From: Marichromatium gracile
GTDB taxonomy: Bacteria > Pseudomonadota > Gammaproteobacteria > Chromatiales > Chromatiaceae
NCBI RefSeq assembly: GCF_004343155.1
Contig: NZ_SMDC01000003.1
Coordinates: forward strand, 310,001-374,000
Direction: 5' to 3'
Length of the DNA stretch: 64,000 nt
The notes under the pieces were generated by a model, which saw only the letters and a list, made by a program, of their open reading frames with translations, had not been told where the DNA came from and did not search any database. The translations under genes were made by a program, and so were the position numbers. This document shows, piece after piece, positions 57,990 to 64,000 of this stretch; the stretch's first letter is position 1; every line of letters starts with the position of its first letter.

Positions 57990-58738
57990 GCGCGCGGGCG
58001 CAGATCCGTCTCGAGGGGCTGAGCGTCGGCTATGGCGGGCGCGCGGTGCAGCGTGATCTCGACCTGGAGATCCGGCGCGGCGACATCTTCGTGATCATGG
58101 GCGGGAGCGGTTGCGGCAAGAGTACGCTGATGCGCGCCATGACCGGGCTGTTGGCGCCGCTGGCCGGGCGTATCCTGTTCGACGGCGAGTCGTTCTGGGA
58201 GGTCTTGCCGGCGGCGCGCGCGCGTCGCATCCGCCGTCACGGGGTGATGTATCAGGGCGGGGCGCTGTGGAGTTCGATGACGCTGGAGGAGAATGTGGCC
58301 TTGCCGTTGCAGCAGTACACCGACCTCGGACCGCGCCAGGTCCGTGAGCTGGTCGACTACAAGCTCGCGCTGGTCGGGCTGGGCGGGTGCGGGGCGCTCT
58401 ATCCGGCCGAGATCAGCGGCGGCATGCGCAAGCGCGCCGGGGTGGCGCGGGCGATGGCGCTCGACCCCGAGGTGCTGTTCTTCGACGAGCCCTCGGCGGG
58501 GCTCGATCCACTGAGCGCACGCCTGCTCGACGAGCTGATCGTCGAACTCAAGCACAGTCTCGGCACCACCATGGTGGTGGTCACCCATGACCTGGCGAGC
58601 ATCTTCGCCATCGCCGACGAGGCGGTCTTCCTCGATGTCGAGCGCGGCACCATGCTCACCACCGGTGACCCGCGCTGGTTGCGCGATCATGCCGCCGATG
58701 CGCGGGTGCGCGCCTTCCTGCGCCGGGGGGTGGCATGA
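57986..58738 (+). CDS. mlaF: MlaF-like ABC transporter ATPase
   Basis: A 250-residue ATPase with Walker A GGSGCGKST, Q-loop region MYQGGALWSSMTLEENV, signature ISGGMRKRAG, Walker B VLFFDEPSAGLDP and the H-loop VVTHDL. The MYQGGALW segment and the arginine-rich signature are those of the Mla (lipid) family rather than of CbiO. The start is GTG 57986, overlapping mlaE by four bases; the stop overlaps mlaD. Confidence 0.92.
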   Translation: MSARAQIRLEGLSVGYGGRAVQRDLDLEIRRGDIFVIMGGSGCGKSTLMRAMTGLLAPLAGRILFDGESFWEVLPAARARRIRRHGVMYQGGALWSSMTLEENVALPLQQYTDLGPRQVRELVDYKLALVGLGGCGALYPAEISGGMRKRAGVARAMALDPEVLFFDEPSAGLDPLSARLLDELIVELKHSLGTTMVVVTHDLASIFAIADEAVFLDVERGTMLTTGDPRWLRDHAADARVRAFLRRGVA

Positions 58739-59769
58739 GTCGTCGCGCCAGCCCCACCCTGATCGGCGCCTTCGTGCTCGGCGCGCTGGCGCTGTTGGTG
58801 TTGGCGCTGATCCTCTTCGGCGGCGGCGCGCTGTTCCGTGAGCGGGTCGGCCTGCTGACCTATTTCCCCGGCTCGGTGCAGGGGCTGTCGGTCGGCGCCG
58901 AGGTGCAGTTCCAGGGGGTGACGGTGGGGCAGGTGACCGCCATCGAGCTGGACTTCTCACCCAGCGACGGTGCGGTGCGCATCCCGGTGCGCTACGAGGT
59001 CTGGCCCGAGCGGGTGCGTATCAGTCAGGGTACCGAGCCGCGTGATGCGCGCGTGGTGCTGCGCGAGCTGGTGGCGCGGCGCGGGCTGCATGCCCGGCTC
59101 GAGTCGCTGAGCTTCGTCACCGGTCAGTACGTGGTCGCGTTGAACCTCGATCCGGCGCTGGTCGACGAGGTTCCCGCGGTGGCTGCCGCCGCGGGCGGGG
59201 ACGATGTGGTGGTGCCGGCGCTGCCGGCAATCCGCGATCAACTCGGCGAGATGCTGGGGAACCTGCGTCTGGACGAGCTGGTCGATGAGGCGAGCGCTGC
59301 CTTGCGCGGTCTCGGCACCTTGCTCGGCTCGGACGAGGCCGGCGCACTGATGGGCAATCTCGACGCCACCCTGACCAGAATCCGCGCCCTGGCCGAGACC
59401 CTGGAGCGGCGGCTGCCGCCGCTCGTCGGACGGCTCGACCAGACCCTGGTCGCCTATGAGCGCCTGGCGCGGCGTATCGATGGCGAGGTGGTGCCGGTGG
59501 CCACCCGTATCGGTGAGACCAGCGCGGCCCTGACCCGGCTGGCCGAGACGCTCGAGGCCGAGGTCGGACCGCTCTCCGGTGCCGTGCGCAGCACCCTGGG
59601 GCAGGCCAGCCAGACGTTGCGTCATCTCGATGGACTGGTCGAGGATGGGCGTGGCACCCGCGTGCGACTCGACCGCGCGCTCGCCGAGCTGACGCGCTCG
59701 GCGCGTGCGCTGCGCGAGCTGGCCGACTATCTGGAGCGCCACCCCGAGGCGTTGCTGCGCGGCAAGTGA
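58735..59769 (+). CDS. mlaD: MlaD-like MCE-domain lipid transport protein
   Basis: A 344-residue anchored periplasmic protein with one N-terminal helix (about 10-35). A single MCE domain follows (YFPGSVQGLSVGAEVQFQGVTVGQVTAIEL, given in two parts in relatives), then a long helical tail rich in Leu/Ala/Arg (about 160-340). The tail is typical of longer MCE proteins that form tubes or needles. With MlaE and MlaF it makes a lipid-transfer system; mlaC is not adjacent. It overlaps mlaF by four bases. Confidence 0.88.
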   Translation: MSRRASPTLIGAFVLGALALLVLALILFGGGALFRERVGLLTYFPGSVQGLSVGAEVQFQGVTVGQVTAIELDFSPSDGAVRIPVRYEVWPERVRISQGTEPRDARVVLRELVARRGLHARLESLSFVTGQYVVALNLDPALVDEVPAVAAAAGGDDVVVPALPAIRDQLGEMLGNLRLDELVDEASAALRGLGTLLGSDEAGALMGNLDATLTRIRALAETLERRLPPLVGRLDQTLVAYERLARRIDGEVVPVATRIGETSAALTRLAETLEAEVGPLSGAVRSTLGQASQTLRHLDGLVEDGRGTRVRLDRALAELTRSARALRELADYLERHPEALLRGK

Positions 59770-59773
59770 GTGC

Positions 59774-59905
59774 TCAGTCCGGTGACGCGGGCGTGGTGAC
59801 GGCCTGCGCCTGGATGTCCTGGGTCTGGGGTGACTGGGGCGCGAGTGTGGTCTGGACCCCGCCGAAGAGGACGGCGGCGAGTGCCAAGGCTCCGAGAATA
59901 CCCAT
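59774..59905 (-). CDS. Small 43-residue membrane or secreted peptide
   Basis: A minus-strand reading frame of 43 residues starting at ATG 59905 with AGGAG eight bases upstream. The N-terminus is hydrophobic (ILGALALAAVLFGGV), then TTLA and a Gln/Pro/Thr-rich tail (APQSPQTQDIQAQ). It reads as a signal peptide with a very short mature part, or a single-pass micro-protein. It ends four bases from the convergent mlaD stop. I do not recognise it; the ribosome site and the hydrophobic pattern are the evidence. Confidence 0.5.
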   Translation of the reverse strand: MGILGALALAAVLFGGVQTTLAPQSPQTQDIQAQAVTTPASPD

Positions 59906-60028
59906 GTTACGGCTCCTGGGTTGGTGGTGGATCGCATCGAAGAATCTCACCGTCCCTGGCGTGGATCGGTCGAGTCAATAATATAAGAATGCACTAATAT
60001 TTTGAACCCATCTCGATGGAGGCTTGCC

Positions 60029-60535
60029 ATGACCGACTCCGGGGGGACCAGGGATGGACGCCGGCGCGCCCGCCCGATCCTGATCTGGACGATCGTCGCG
60101 GTGCTGGTCGCGCTGCCGGCCGCCTGGCTGGGGGGGCGTGGACTGCTGAGTGGTCTCGGTGCCGATGCACGCTGGGCCGATCCCGATCCGCGTTGCGATC
60201 TCGCCAGCCGCGACTGCACGCAGGCCCTTCCCGGCGGTGGCGAGGTCCGTCTGGCGGTAGCACCGCGCGACCCCATCCCACTGGTCACGCCCTTGCGGCT
60301 GCGGGTGGAGGTCGAGGGGCGCGAGGTCGGCGCGGTAGCGGTCGACTTCGTCGGCGTCGACATGGAGATGGGCTATAACCGCGCGCAACTCGACCCCATC
60401 GGCGCGTCGCGTTTCGCTGGCGAGGCCATGCTCCCGGTCTGTGCGCGCACCCTGATGCGCTGGGAGGCGCGGGTGCTGCTCGAGACCGCGGACGGCCTGC
60501 TCGTCGCCCCCTTCCGCTTCGAGACCCGGCGTTAG
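60029..60535 (+). CDS. Membrane-anchored protein of unknown function, possibly YtkA/FixH-like
   Basis: A 168-residue protein with one N-terminal helix (about 18-40) and a periplasmic beta-rich domain. VDMEMGYNRAQL, FAGEAMLPVCARTLMRWEARVLL has the rhythm of YtkA-like Ig-fold domains (a Met-Gly turn, then LPxC and a Trp strand); I give this only as a possibility. Three to four cysteines are present. The start ATG 60029 has TGGAGG seven bases upstream. It is divergent from the 43-residue gene and followed by a heptamer array. Confidence 0.65.
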   Translation: MTDSGGTRDGRRRARPILIWTIVAVLVALPAAWLGGRGLLSGLGADARWADPDPRCDLASRDCTQALPGGGEVRLAVAPRDPIPLVTPLRLRVEVEGREVGAVAVDFVGVDMEMGYNRAQLDPIGASRFAGEAMLPVCARTLMRWEARVLLETADGLLVAPFRFETRR

Positions 60536-60540
60536 CCTTC

Positions 60541-60603
60541 AGCCGCCAGCCGCCAGCCGCCAGCCGCCAGCCGCCAGCCGCCAGCCGCCAGCCGCCAGCC
60601 GCC
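60541..60603 (+). repeat. Tandem heptamer array, 9 copies of AGCCGCC
   Basis: Nine perfect head-to-tail copies begin five bases after the stop of the unknown membrane gene. The array ends four bases before the dispersed element. The unit differs from the 33331-33400 array (GCCGCTG, or CAGCGGC on the other strand) but has the same length. Confidence 0.95.
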
Positions 60604-60607
60604 AGGA

Positions 60608-60756
60608 TTCAACCGCAAAGCCGCGAAGCACGCAAAGTGAGTGACGTGTGATGTCGGCGTGAGGCCACAGGCGGCGCGGGTCCGCACCCACTGGCGGCTG
60701 ATCGCTGACGGCTGGCGGCTTATTCCCCTTTGCCCCCTTCGCGCCTTTGCGGTTCC
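60608..60756 (-). mobile_element. MITE-like dispersed element, copy 2 (inverted)
   Basis: A 149-bp copy of the element at 33176-33325, in reverse orientation. It shares an exact block of 24 bases (60647-60670 with 33263-33286) and a block around GGCGGCTTATTCCCC. Its ends (TTCAACCGCAAAG and the complement of CTTTGCGGTTCC) are inverted repeats, somewhat diverged from copy 1. It has no coding potential. Confidence 0.6.
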
Positions 60757-60766
60757 GTTCCTCTGA

Positions 60767-60808
60767 TAGCTGATAGCTGGTAGCTGGTAGCTGGTAGCTG
60801 GTAGCTGC
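60767..60808 (+). repeat. Tandem heptamer array, 6 units of TAGCTGG type
   Basis: Six consecutive heptamers: TAGCTGA, four TAGCTGG and TAGCTGC. It begins 10 bases after the right end of the dispersed element, on the opposite side from the AGCCGCC array. Confidence 0.92.
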
Positions 60809-60935
60809 AAAAGGAACGCCGCCCGACCCCGAGGGATGCGAGCGGCGCAGGGAGAACTCGGGGGCCTGGTGGTGGCCAGGCCCGGTGCGGTCGCCACGTC
60901 CCTGTGGCGGTCGACCGCGGGTGGTCAGGTCGGGT

Positions 60936-61154
60936 TCAGCCGACCCATTCGTAGAGTTCGATCGCGGTCGGGTCGCAGCTGCAGCAGCCGCTGCAGGGGG
61001 TGCCGCCGGGCAGCTTGCGCACCCGGCCCTTGCGTTCGAGCAGCTCGAGCATGCCGCGCAGCGCCTCGGGGTCGGTATCGAACCGGTAGGAGAGGTCGCG
61101 CAGCGCGGCGCGCCCCTGGGTGCGCAGATGACTGGTGAGATCGGACATGATCAT
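60936..61154 (-). CDS. feoC: FeoC-like ferrous iron transport regulator
   Basis: A 72-residue winged-helix protein with a C-terminal cysteine cluster (CSGCCSC), typical of FeoC, which can bind an oxygen-sensitive iron-sulfur cluster and protects or regulates FeoB. The start ATG 61154 has GGAGGG six bases upstream. It is the last gene of the minus-strand feo operon. Confidence 0.88.
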   Translation of the reverse strand: MIMSDLTSHLRTQGRAALRDLSYRFDTDPEALRGMLELLERKGRVRKLPGGTPCSGCCSCDPTAIELYEWVG

Positions 61155-61172
61155 GGGTGTCCCTCCGTCGGT

Positions 61173-63506
61173 TCAGGCCGGGTCGCGCGCCGGCGTGGCG
61201 AGTGCCGGGTCACGTCGCGACCACCAGCGCATCCCCAGCACGGTGGCGAGGAAGAGCGCGGTCATGATGCCGATCCAGATCGACGAGCTGACCGGGTCGC
61301 GGGCGAAGATGGCTGCCTGGTAGAAGATGGTCGCGCTCACATACCCCAGGCCGGTGGTCCAGAGGGCGGCGAACAGCGCCCAGCCGCCACTGGTCTCGCG
61401 GGCGATGGCGCCGATGGCGGCCACGCAGGGGAAATAGAGCAGGATGAACAGCAGATAGGCGAAGGCCCCGGCGGCGCCGTCGAAACGCTCGTGCATGGCG
61501 CCGAAGGTGGCGCTGGTGACCTCCTGCTCGGCAGCGGCCAGTTCGGGGTCGCTGACCTCGCCGATGCCGACGCCGAGCGGGTCGGACCAGGTGCCGAGCG
61601 CATCGCCCAGTGCCGCCGGGATGGTGGCGAGCGCCTCGGTGAGACCGGCGCCGAGGTCGTAGGGCGCGGCCTCCTCGTCGCTCGCCTCGGGGTCGGCGCC
61701 GAGCGCCGAGTAGGTGGCGTCCAGGGTGCCGACCACCGCTTCCTTGGCGAGCACGCCGGTGAAGATGCCGACGGTGGCCGGCCAGTTCTCGGCGTCGAGA
61801 CCCATCGGCGAGAAGGCCGGAGCGATGGTGCGACCGATCTCGGCGAGCATCGAGCTGTCGCTGTCCTCGTTGCCGACGCTGCCGTCGGTGCCGAGGCTGT
61901 TGAGCACGTTGAGCACCAGCACCATCGGCACGATCACCTTGCCGGCGCGGAACATGAAACCGCTGGTGCGCTCCCAGGTGCGGCGCAGCACGCCGCCGAG
62001 GGTCGGCAGGTGATAGGGCGGCAGCTCCATCACGAAGGGCATCGCCTGGCCCTCGAGCAGGGTGCGCTTGAGCAGGAAGCCGGTGAGCACGGCGGCGAGG
62101 ATGCCGATCAGATAGAGTCCGAAGACGACGTTCTGACCGCCGACCGGGAAGAAGGCGGCGGCGAACAGGGCATAGACCGGCAGCCGCGCGCCGCAGGACA
62201 TGAAGGGTGCCATCAGTACGGTGAGGATGCGGTCGCGCGGCTGCTCCAGGGTGCGCGCGGCCATGATCGCCGGCACGTTGCAGCCGAAGCCGACGAGCAG
62301 CGGCACGAAGGACTTGCCGGGCAGTCCGATCGAGCGCATGAAGCGGTCCATGACGAAGGCCGCCCGCGCCATGTAGCCCGAGTCCTCCAGCACCGACATG
62401 AACAGATAGAGGAAGGCGATCACCGGGATGAAGGTGGCCACCACCTGGATACCGCCGCCGATGCCGTCGGCCAGCCCGAGGACCGCCCACTCCGGAGTGC
62501 CGAGACCGGCGAGCAGGTGCGCCACGCCGTCGACGAAGAGGGTGCCGGCGGCGATGTCGAAGAAGTCGATGAAGGCCCCGCCGATGTTGATGGTGAACAT
62601 GAACATCAGGTACATCACCGCGAGGAAGATCGGGATGCCCAGGGCGCGGTTGAGGATCACCCGGTCGATGCGGTCGGAGAGGCTGCGCGGCATCTCGCCG
62701 CTCTGTGTCAGCGAGGCCTGGGTGACGGCGTGGGCGAAGCCGTAGCGGGCGTCGGCGATGAGGATGTCGATCTGCTCGGCGTCCTCGCCGAGCAGCGCGG
62801 CGACCTCGTGCGCGGGCACGGTGTCGCCGATCAGCTCGCGGGCGAGGTCATCGCCTTCGAGCAGACGGGTGGTCAACCAGCGCGCCGGATCGCCGTGCCT
62901 GCTGGCGATCGGCTCGATGCGCTCGTGCAACTGCTCGATCACGCGCTCGAGCGCCGGGGCGTAGTCGATCCGCGCCTGCGGGATCGGCGGGTGCTCGACG
63001 GCCTGTTGCAGCGCCGCACGCAGGGCGTTGAGCCCGTCGCCGGTGGTCGCCACGATCGGCACCACCGGACAGCCGAGGCGCTCGGCCAGTGCGGCGGCGT
63101 CGACCCGCAGCCCGCGTTCGGCGGCGACGTCCATCATGTTGAGCGCGACCACCATCGGTCGCTCCATCTCCAGCAGTTGGGTGGTGAGATAGAGGTTACG
63201 CTCGAGGCTGGCGACGTCGACGATGTTGAGGATCAGGTCGGCCTCGCGGGCGTGGACGAAGTCGCGGGCGATGCGCTCGTCGAGCGAGACCGCGCCCTCG
63301 CTGACATCCAGCGAGTAGGTGCCGGGCAGGTCGATGAGGGTGTAGTCGGCCCCCTCGAAACGGAAGTGACCGGTCTTGCGTTCGACCGTCACCCCGGGCC
63401 AGTTGCCGACGCGCTGACGCGAGCCGGTCAGCGCGTTGAACAGGGTGGTCTTGCCGCAGTTGGGATTGCCGATGACCCCGATGCTGTGCGTCGTTGATGT
63501 CGTCAT
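61173..63506 (-). CDS. feoB: Ferrous iron transporter FeoB
   Basis: A 777-residue inner-membrane Fe(II) permease. The cytoplasmic G domain shows G1 GNPNCGKTTLF, G3 DLPGTYSLD and G4 NMMD. A guanine-dissociation-inhibitor-like domain (about 170-270) precedes two Gate domains, which contain VPLLVGFGCNVPA-like FVPLLVGFGCNVPA and SCGARLPVYALF. The cysteines of the two Gate motifs are present. The start overlaps the feoA stop (ATGA). Confidence 0.96.
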   Translation of the reverse strand: MTTSTTHSIGVIGNPNCGKTTLFNALTGSRQRVGNWPGVTVERKTGHFRFEGADYTLIDLPGTYSLDVSEGAVSLDERIARDFVHAREADLILNIVDVASLERNLYLTTQLLEMERPMVVALNMMDVAAERGLRVDAAALAERLGCPVVPIVATTGDGLNALRAALQQAVEHPPIPQARIDYAPALERVIEQLHERIEPIASRHGDPARWLTTRLLEGDDLARELIGDTVPAHEVAALLGEDAEQIDILIADARYGFAHAVTQASLTQSGEMPRSLSDRIDRVILNRALGIPIFLAVMYLMFMFTINIGGAFIDFFDIAAGTLFVDGVAHLLAGLGTPEWAVLGLADGIGGGIQVVATFIPVIAFLYLFMSVLEDSGYMARAAFVMDRFMRSIGLPGKSFVPLLVGFGCNVPAIMAARTLEQPRDRILTVLMAPFMSCGARLPVYALFAAAFFPVGGQNVVFGLYLIGILAAVLTGFLLKRTLLEGQAMPFVMELPPYHLPTLGGVLRRTWERTSGFMFRAGKVIVPMVLVLNVLNSLGTDGSVGNEDSDSSMLAEIGRTIAPAFSPMGLDAENWPATVGIFTGVLAKEAVVGTLDATYSALGADPEASDEEAAPYDLGAGLTEALATIPAALGDALGTWSDPLGVGIGEVSDPELAAAEQEVTSATFGAMHERFDGAAGAFAYLLFILLYFPCVAAIGAIARETSGGWALFAALWTTGLGYVSATIFYQAAIFARDPVSSSIWIGIMTALFLATVLGMRWWSRRDPALATPARDPA

Positions 63507-63736
63507 GCCCGCTCGACCTCCAGGATGGCTGCCTCCTCGCGGCGCAGGGTCACGCGGGTGCCGCGCACCCGCACCTCCACGGGATCGCCCATCGGGGCCA
63601 CCCGGACCACCTCCAGGGCGGCCCCCGGGGTCAGTCCCATCGACAGCAGCTTGCGGCGGTAGGCATCGGCGCCCGGGCGATAGCCGCGGACGGCCCCGTG
63701 GTCTCCGACGACGAGGTCTTTCAGGGTCGTGTTCAT
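63503..63736 (-). CDS. feoA: FeoA-domain protein
   Basis: A 77-residue SH3-like FeoA domain (DLVVGDHGAVRGY, KLLSMGLTPGAALEVVRVAPMGDPVEVRVRG), an accessory subunit of FeoB in Fe(II) uptake. It is coupled to feoB by a four-base overlap. A second, truncated FeoA domain lies upstream in the same operon. Confidence 0.92.
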   Translation of the reverse strand: MNTTLKDLVVGDHGAVRGYRPGADAYRRKLLSMGLTPGAALEVVRVAPMGDPVEVRVRGTRVTLRREEAAILEVERA

Positions 63737-63789
63737 GGTGACGTCTTGAGCGGTTGCAGTGGAGTGCGGACGGCGTGAGGGGTCGAGGC

Positions 63790-64000
63790 TCAGGCGGTGG
63801 CGGCGTCGGTGACCAGGATCTTGGCGGCCATGCCGCCGCCGAGTGCGATCCGGGTCTCGCCGCGGGCGACGATCAGACCGCCGCCCTGGCGCTGGACGAC
63901 ACGCAGTTCGGCACCCTGGTTGAGCCCGAGCTCGGTGAGTCGGCGCACCAACTGGCGACCGCCCAGTAGGTTGCAGACCCGCACCAGGGTGTCGTTGTCG
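63790..64000 (-). CDS. feoA: Second FeoA-domain protein, truncated by the window edge
   Basis: An open frame entering from the right edge, with at least 69 residues. It contains RQLVRRLTELGLNQGAELRVV and IALGGGMAAKILV, the FeoA SH3-like pattern with the usual G-x-x-A-K closing strand. The true start is beyond 64000; a GTG at 63984 is too far inside the domain to be the start. It is a tandem paralogue of the feoA at 63503-63736 and probably the first or an early gene of the operon. Confidence 0.88.
   Translation of the reverse strand, partial: DNDTLVRVCNLLGGRQLVRRLTELGLNQGAELRVVQRQGGGLIVARGETRIALGGGMAAKILVTDAATA

Larger units (their letters stand above)
60536..60935. other. Gene-free stretch with two heptamer arrays around a dispersed element
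   Basis: No gene is supported here. The order is the AGCCGCC array (60541-60603), the dispersed element copy 2 (60608-60756) and the TAGCTGG array (60767-60808). A purine-rich end leading to feoC, which is on the minus strand, follows. Frames crossing the arrays translate into repeat peptides and are not taken as genes. Confidence 0.7.

Noticed and set aside
59766-59981. 71-codon plus-strand frame after mlaD
   Set aside because: It overlaps the better-supported minus-strand 43-residue gene, has no ribosome site beyond the mlaD end and shows no coding pattern.
60532-60897. Minus-strand frame across the repeats (GGWRLAA and LPATSYQ peptides)
   Set aside because: The peptide is simply the translation of the 7-base arrays and the dispersed element; there is no ribosome site.

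Overview
The window is GC-rich gammaproteobacterial chromosome, and the gene content points to a purple sulfur bacterium of the family Chromatiaceae. Two genes encode secreted Gly/Tyr/Trp-rich proteins that look like sulfur globule envelope proteins (803-1114 and 42250-42663). A tetrahaem cytochrome (27651-29282) looks like a fused TsdB-TsdA thiosulfate dehydrogenase/tetrathionate reductase; from memory, such a fusion is known from Marichromatium, so that genus or a close relative is my best guess. No plasmid, phage or transposase genes are visible. The layout is a core chromosome with tight operons and a few repeat-rich gaps.

Region by region. 1-3416: tail of an EAL-domain protein, a sulfur globule-like protein, glucokinase, a small metal-binding HMA protein and a NavAb-like sodium channel. 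3533-11194: one translationally coupled envelope cluster (tamA, tamB, an LpxL-type acyltransferase, a YbhN/LPG-synthase-TM-like protein). 11371-15579: succinate dehydrogenase sdhC-D-A-B, then the flavinylation factor sdhE and a CptA/YgfX-like protein; three of the gaps carry a perfect GC-rich hairpin. 15630-19843: galE, then on the minus strand hsp20, a DegQ-type protease, a DUF72 protein and a coupled small secreted Pro/Trp/Arg-rich peptide. The hsp20 leader contains a ROSE-like RNA thermometer. 20144-25612: a PEP-CTERM vWA protein, mobA, an NMT1-PAS-PAS-GGDEF sensor and moaA.

25887-29282: a PHB-depolymerase-like esterase, a cytochrome b561 and the TsdBA-like cytochrome. 29342-34355: murU coupled to a SulP transporter, a small unknown gene, xthA and murI. 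34443-36893: a DUF559 protein, a repeat-rich gap, mtaB and tRNA-Ser(CGA). 37020-42663: an L,D-transpeptidase, mltD, a methyltransferase with rnhA and dnaQ, fnr with a perfect FNR box upstream, and the second sulfur globule gene with a good promoter and terminator.

42922-49432: housekeeping run pyrG-kdsA-eno-ftsB-ispD-ispF-truD. 49429-55209: a signalling operon read leftwards, histidine kinase then single-domain response regulator then a seven-domain REC-REC-PAS-GAF-PAS-GGDEF-EAL protein. 55462-59769: cbiM-cbiQ (no cbiO) run directly into mlaE-mlaF-mlaD. 59774-60535: a 43-residue minus-strand gene and an unknown membrane-anchored protein. 60541-60808: repeats. 60936-64000: ferrous iron uptake genes feoC, feoB, feoA and a second, truncated feoA.

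The non-coding highlights are the thermometer ahead of hsp20, and a 150-bp element with about 30-bp terminal inverted repeats. That element occurs twice, in opposite orientations (33176-33325 and 60608-60756), each time next to heptanucleotide tandem arrays.
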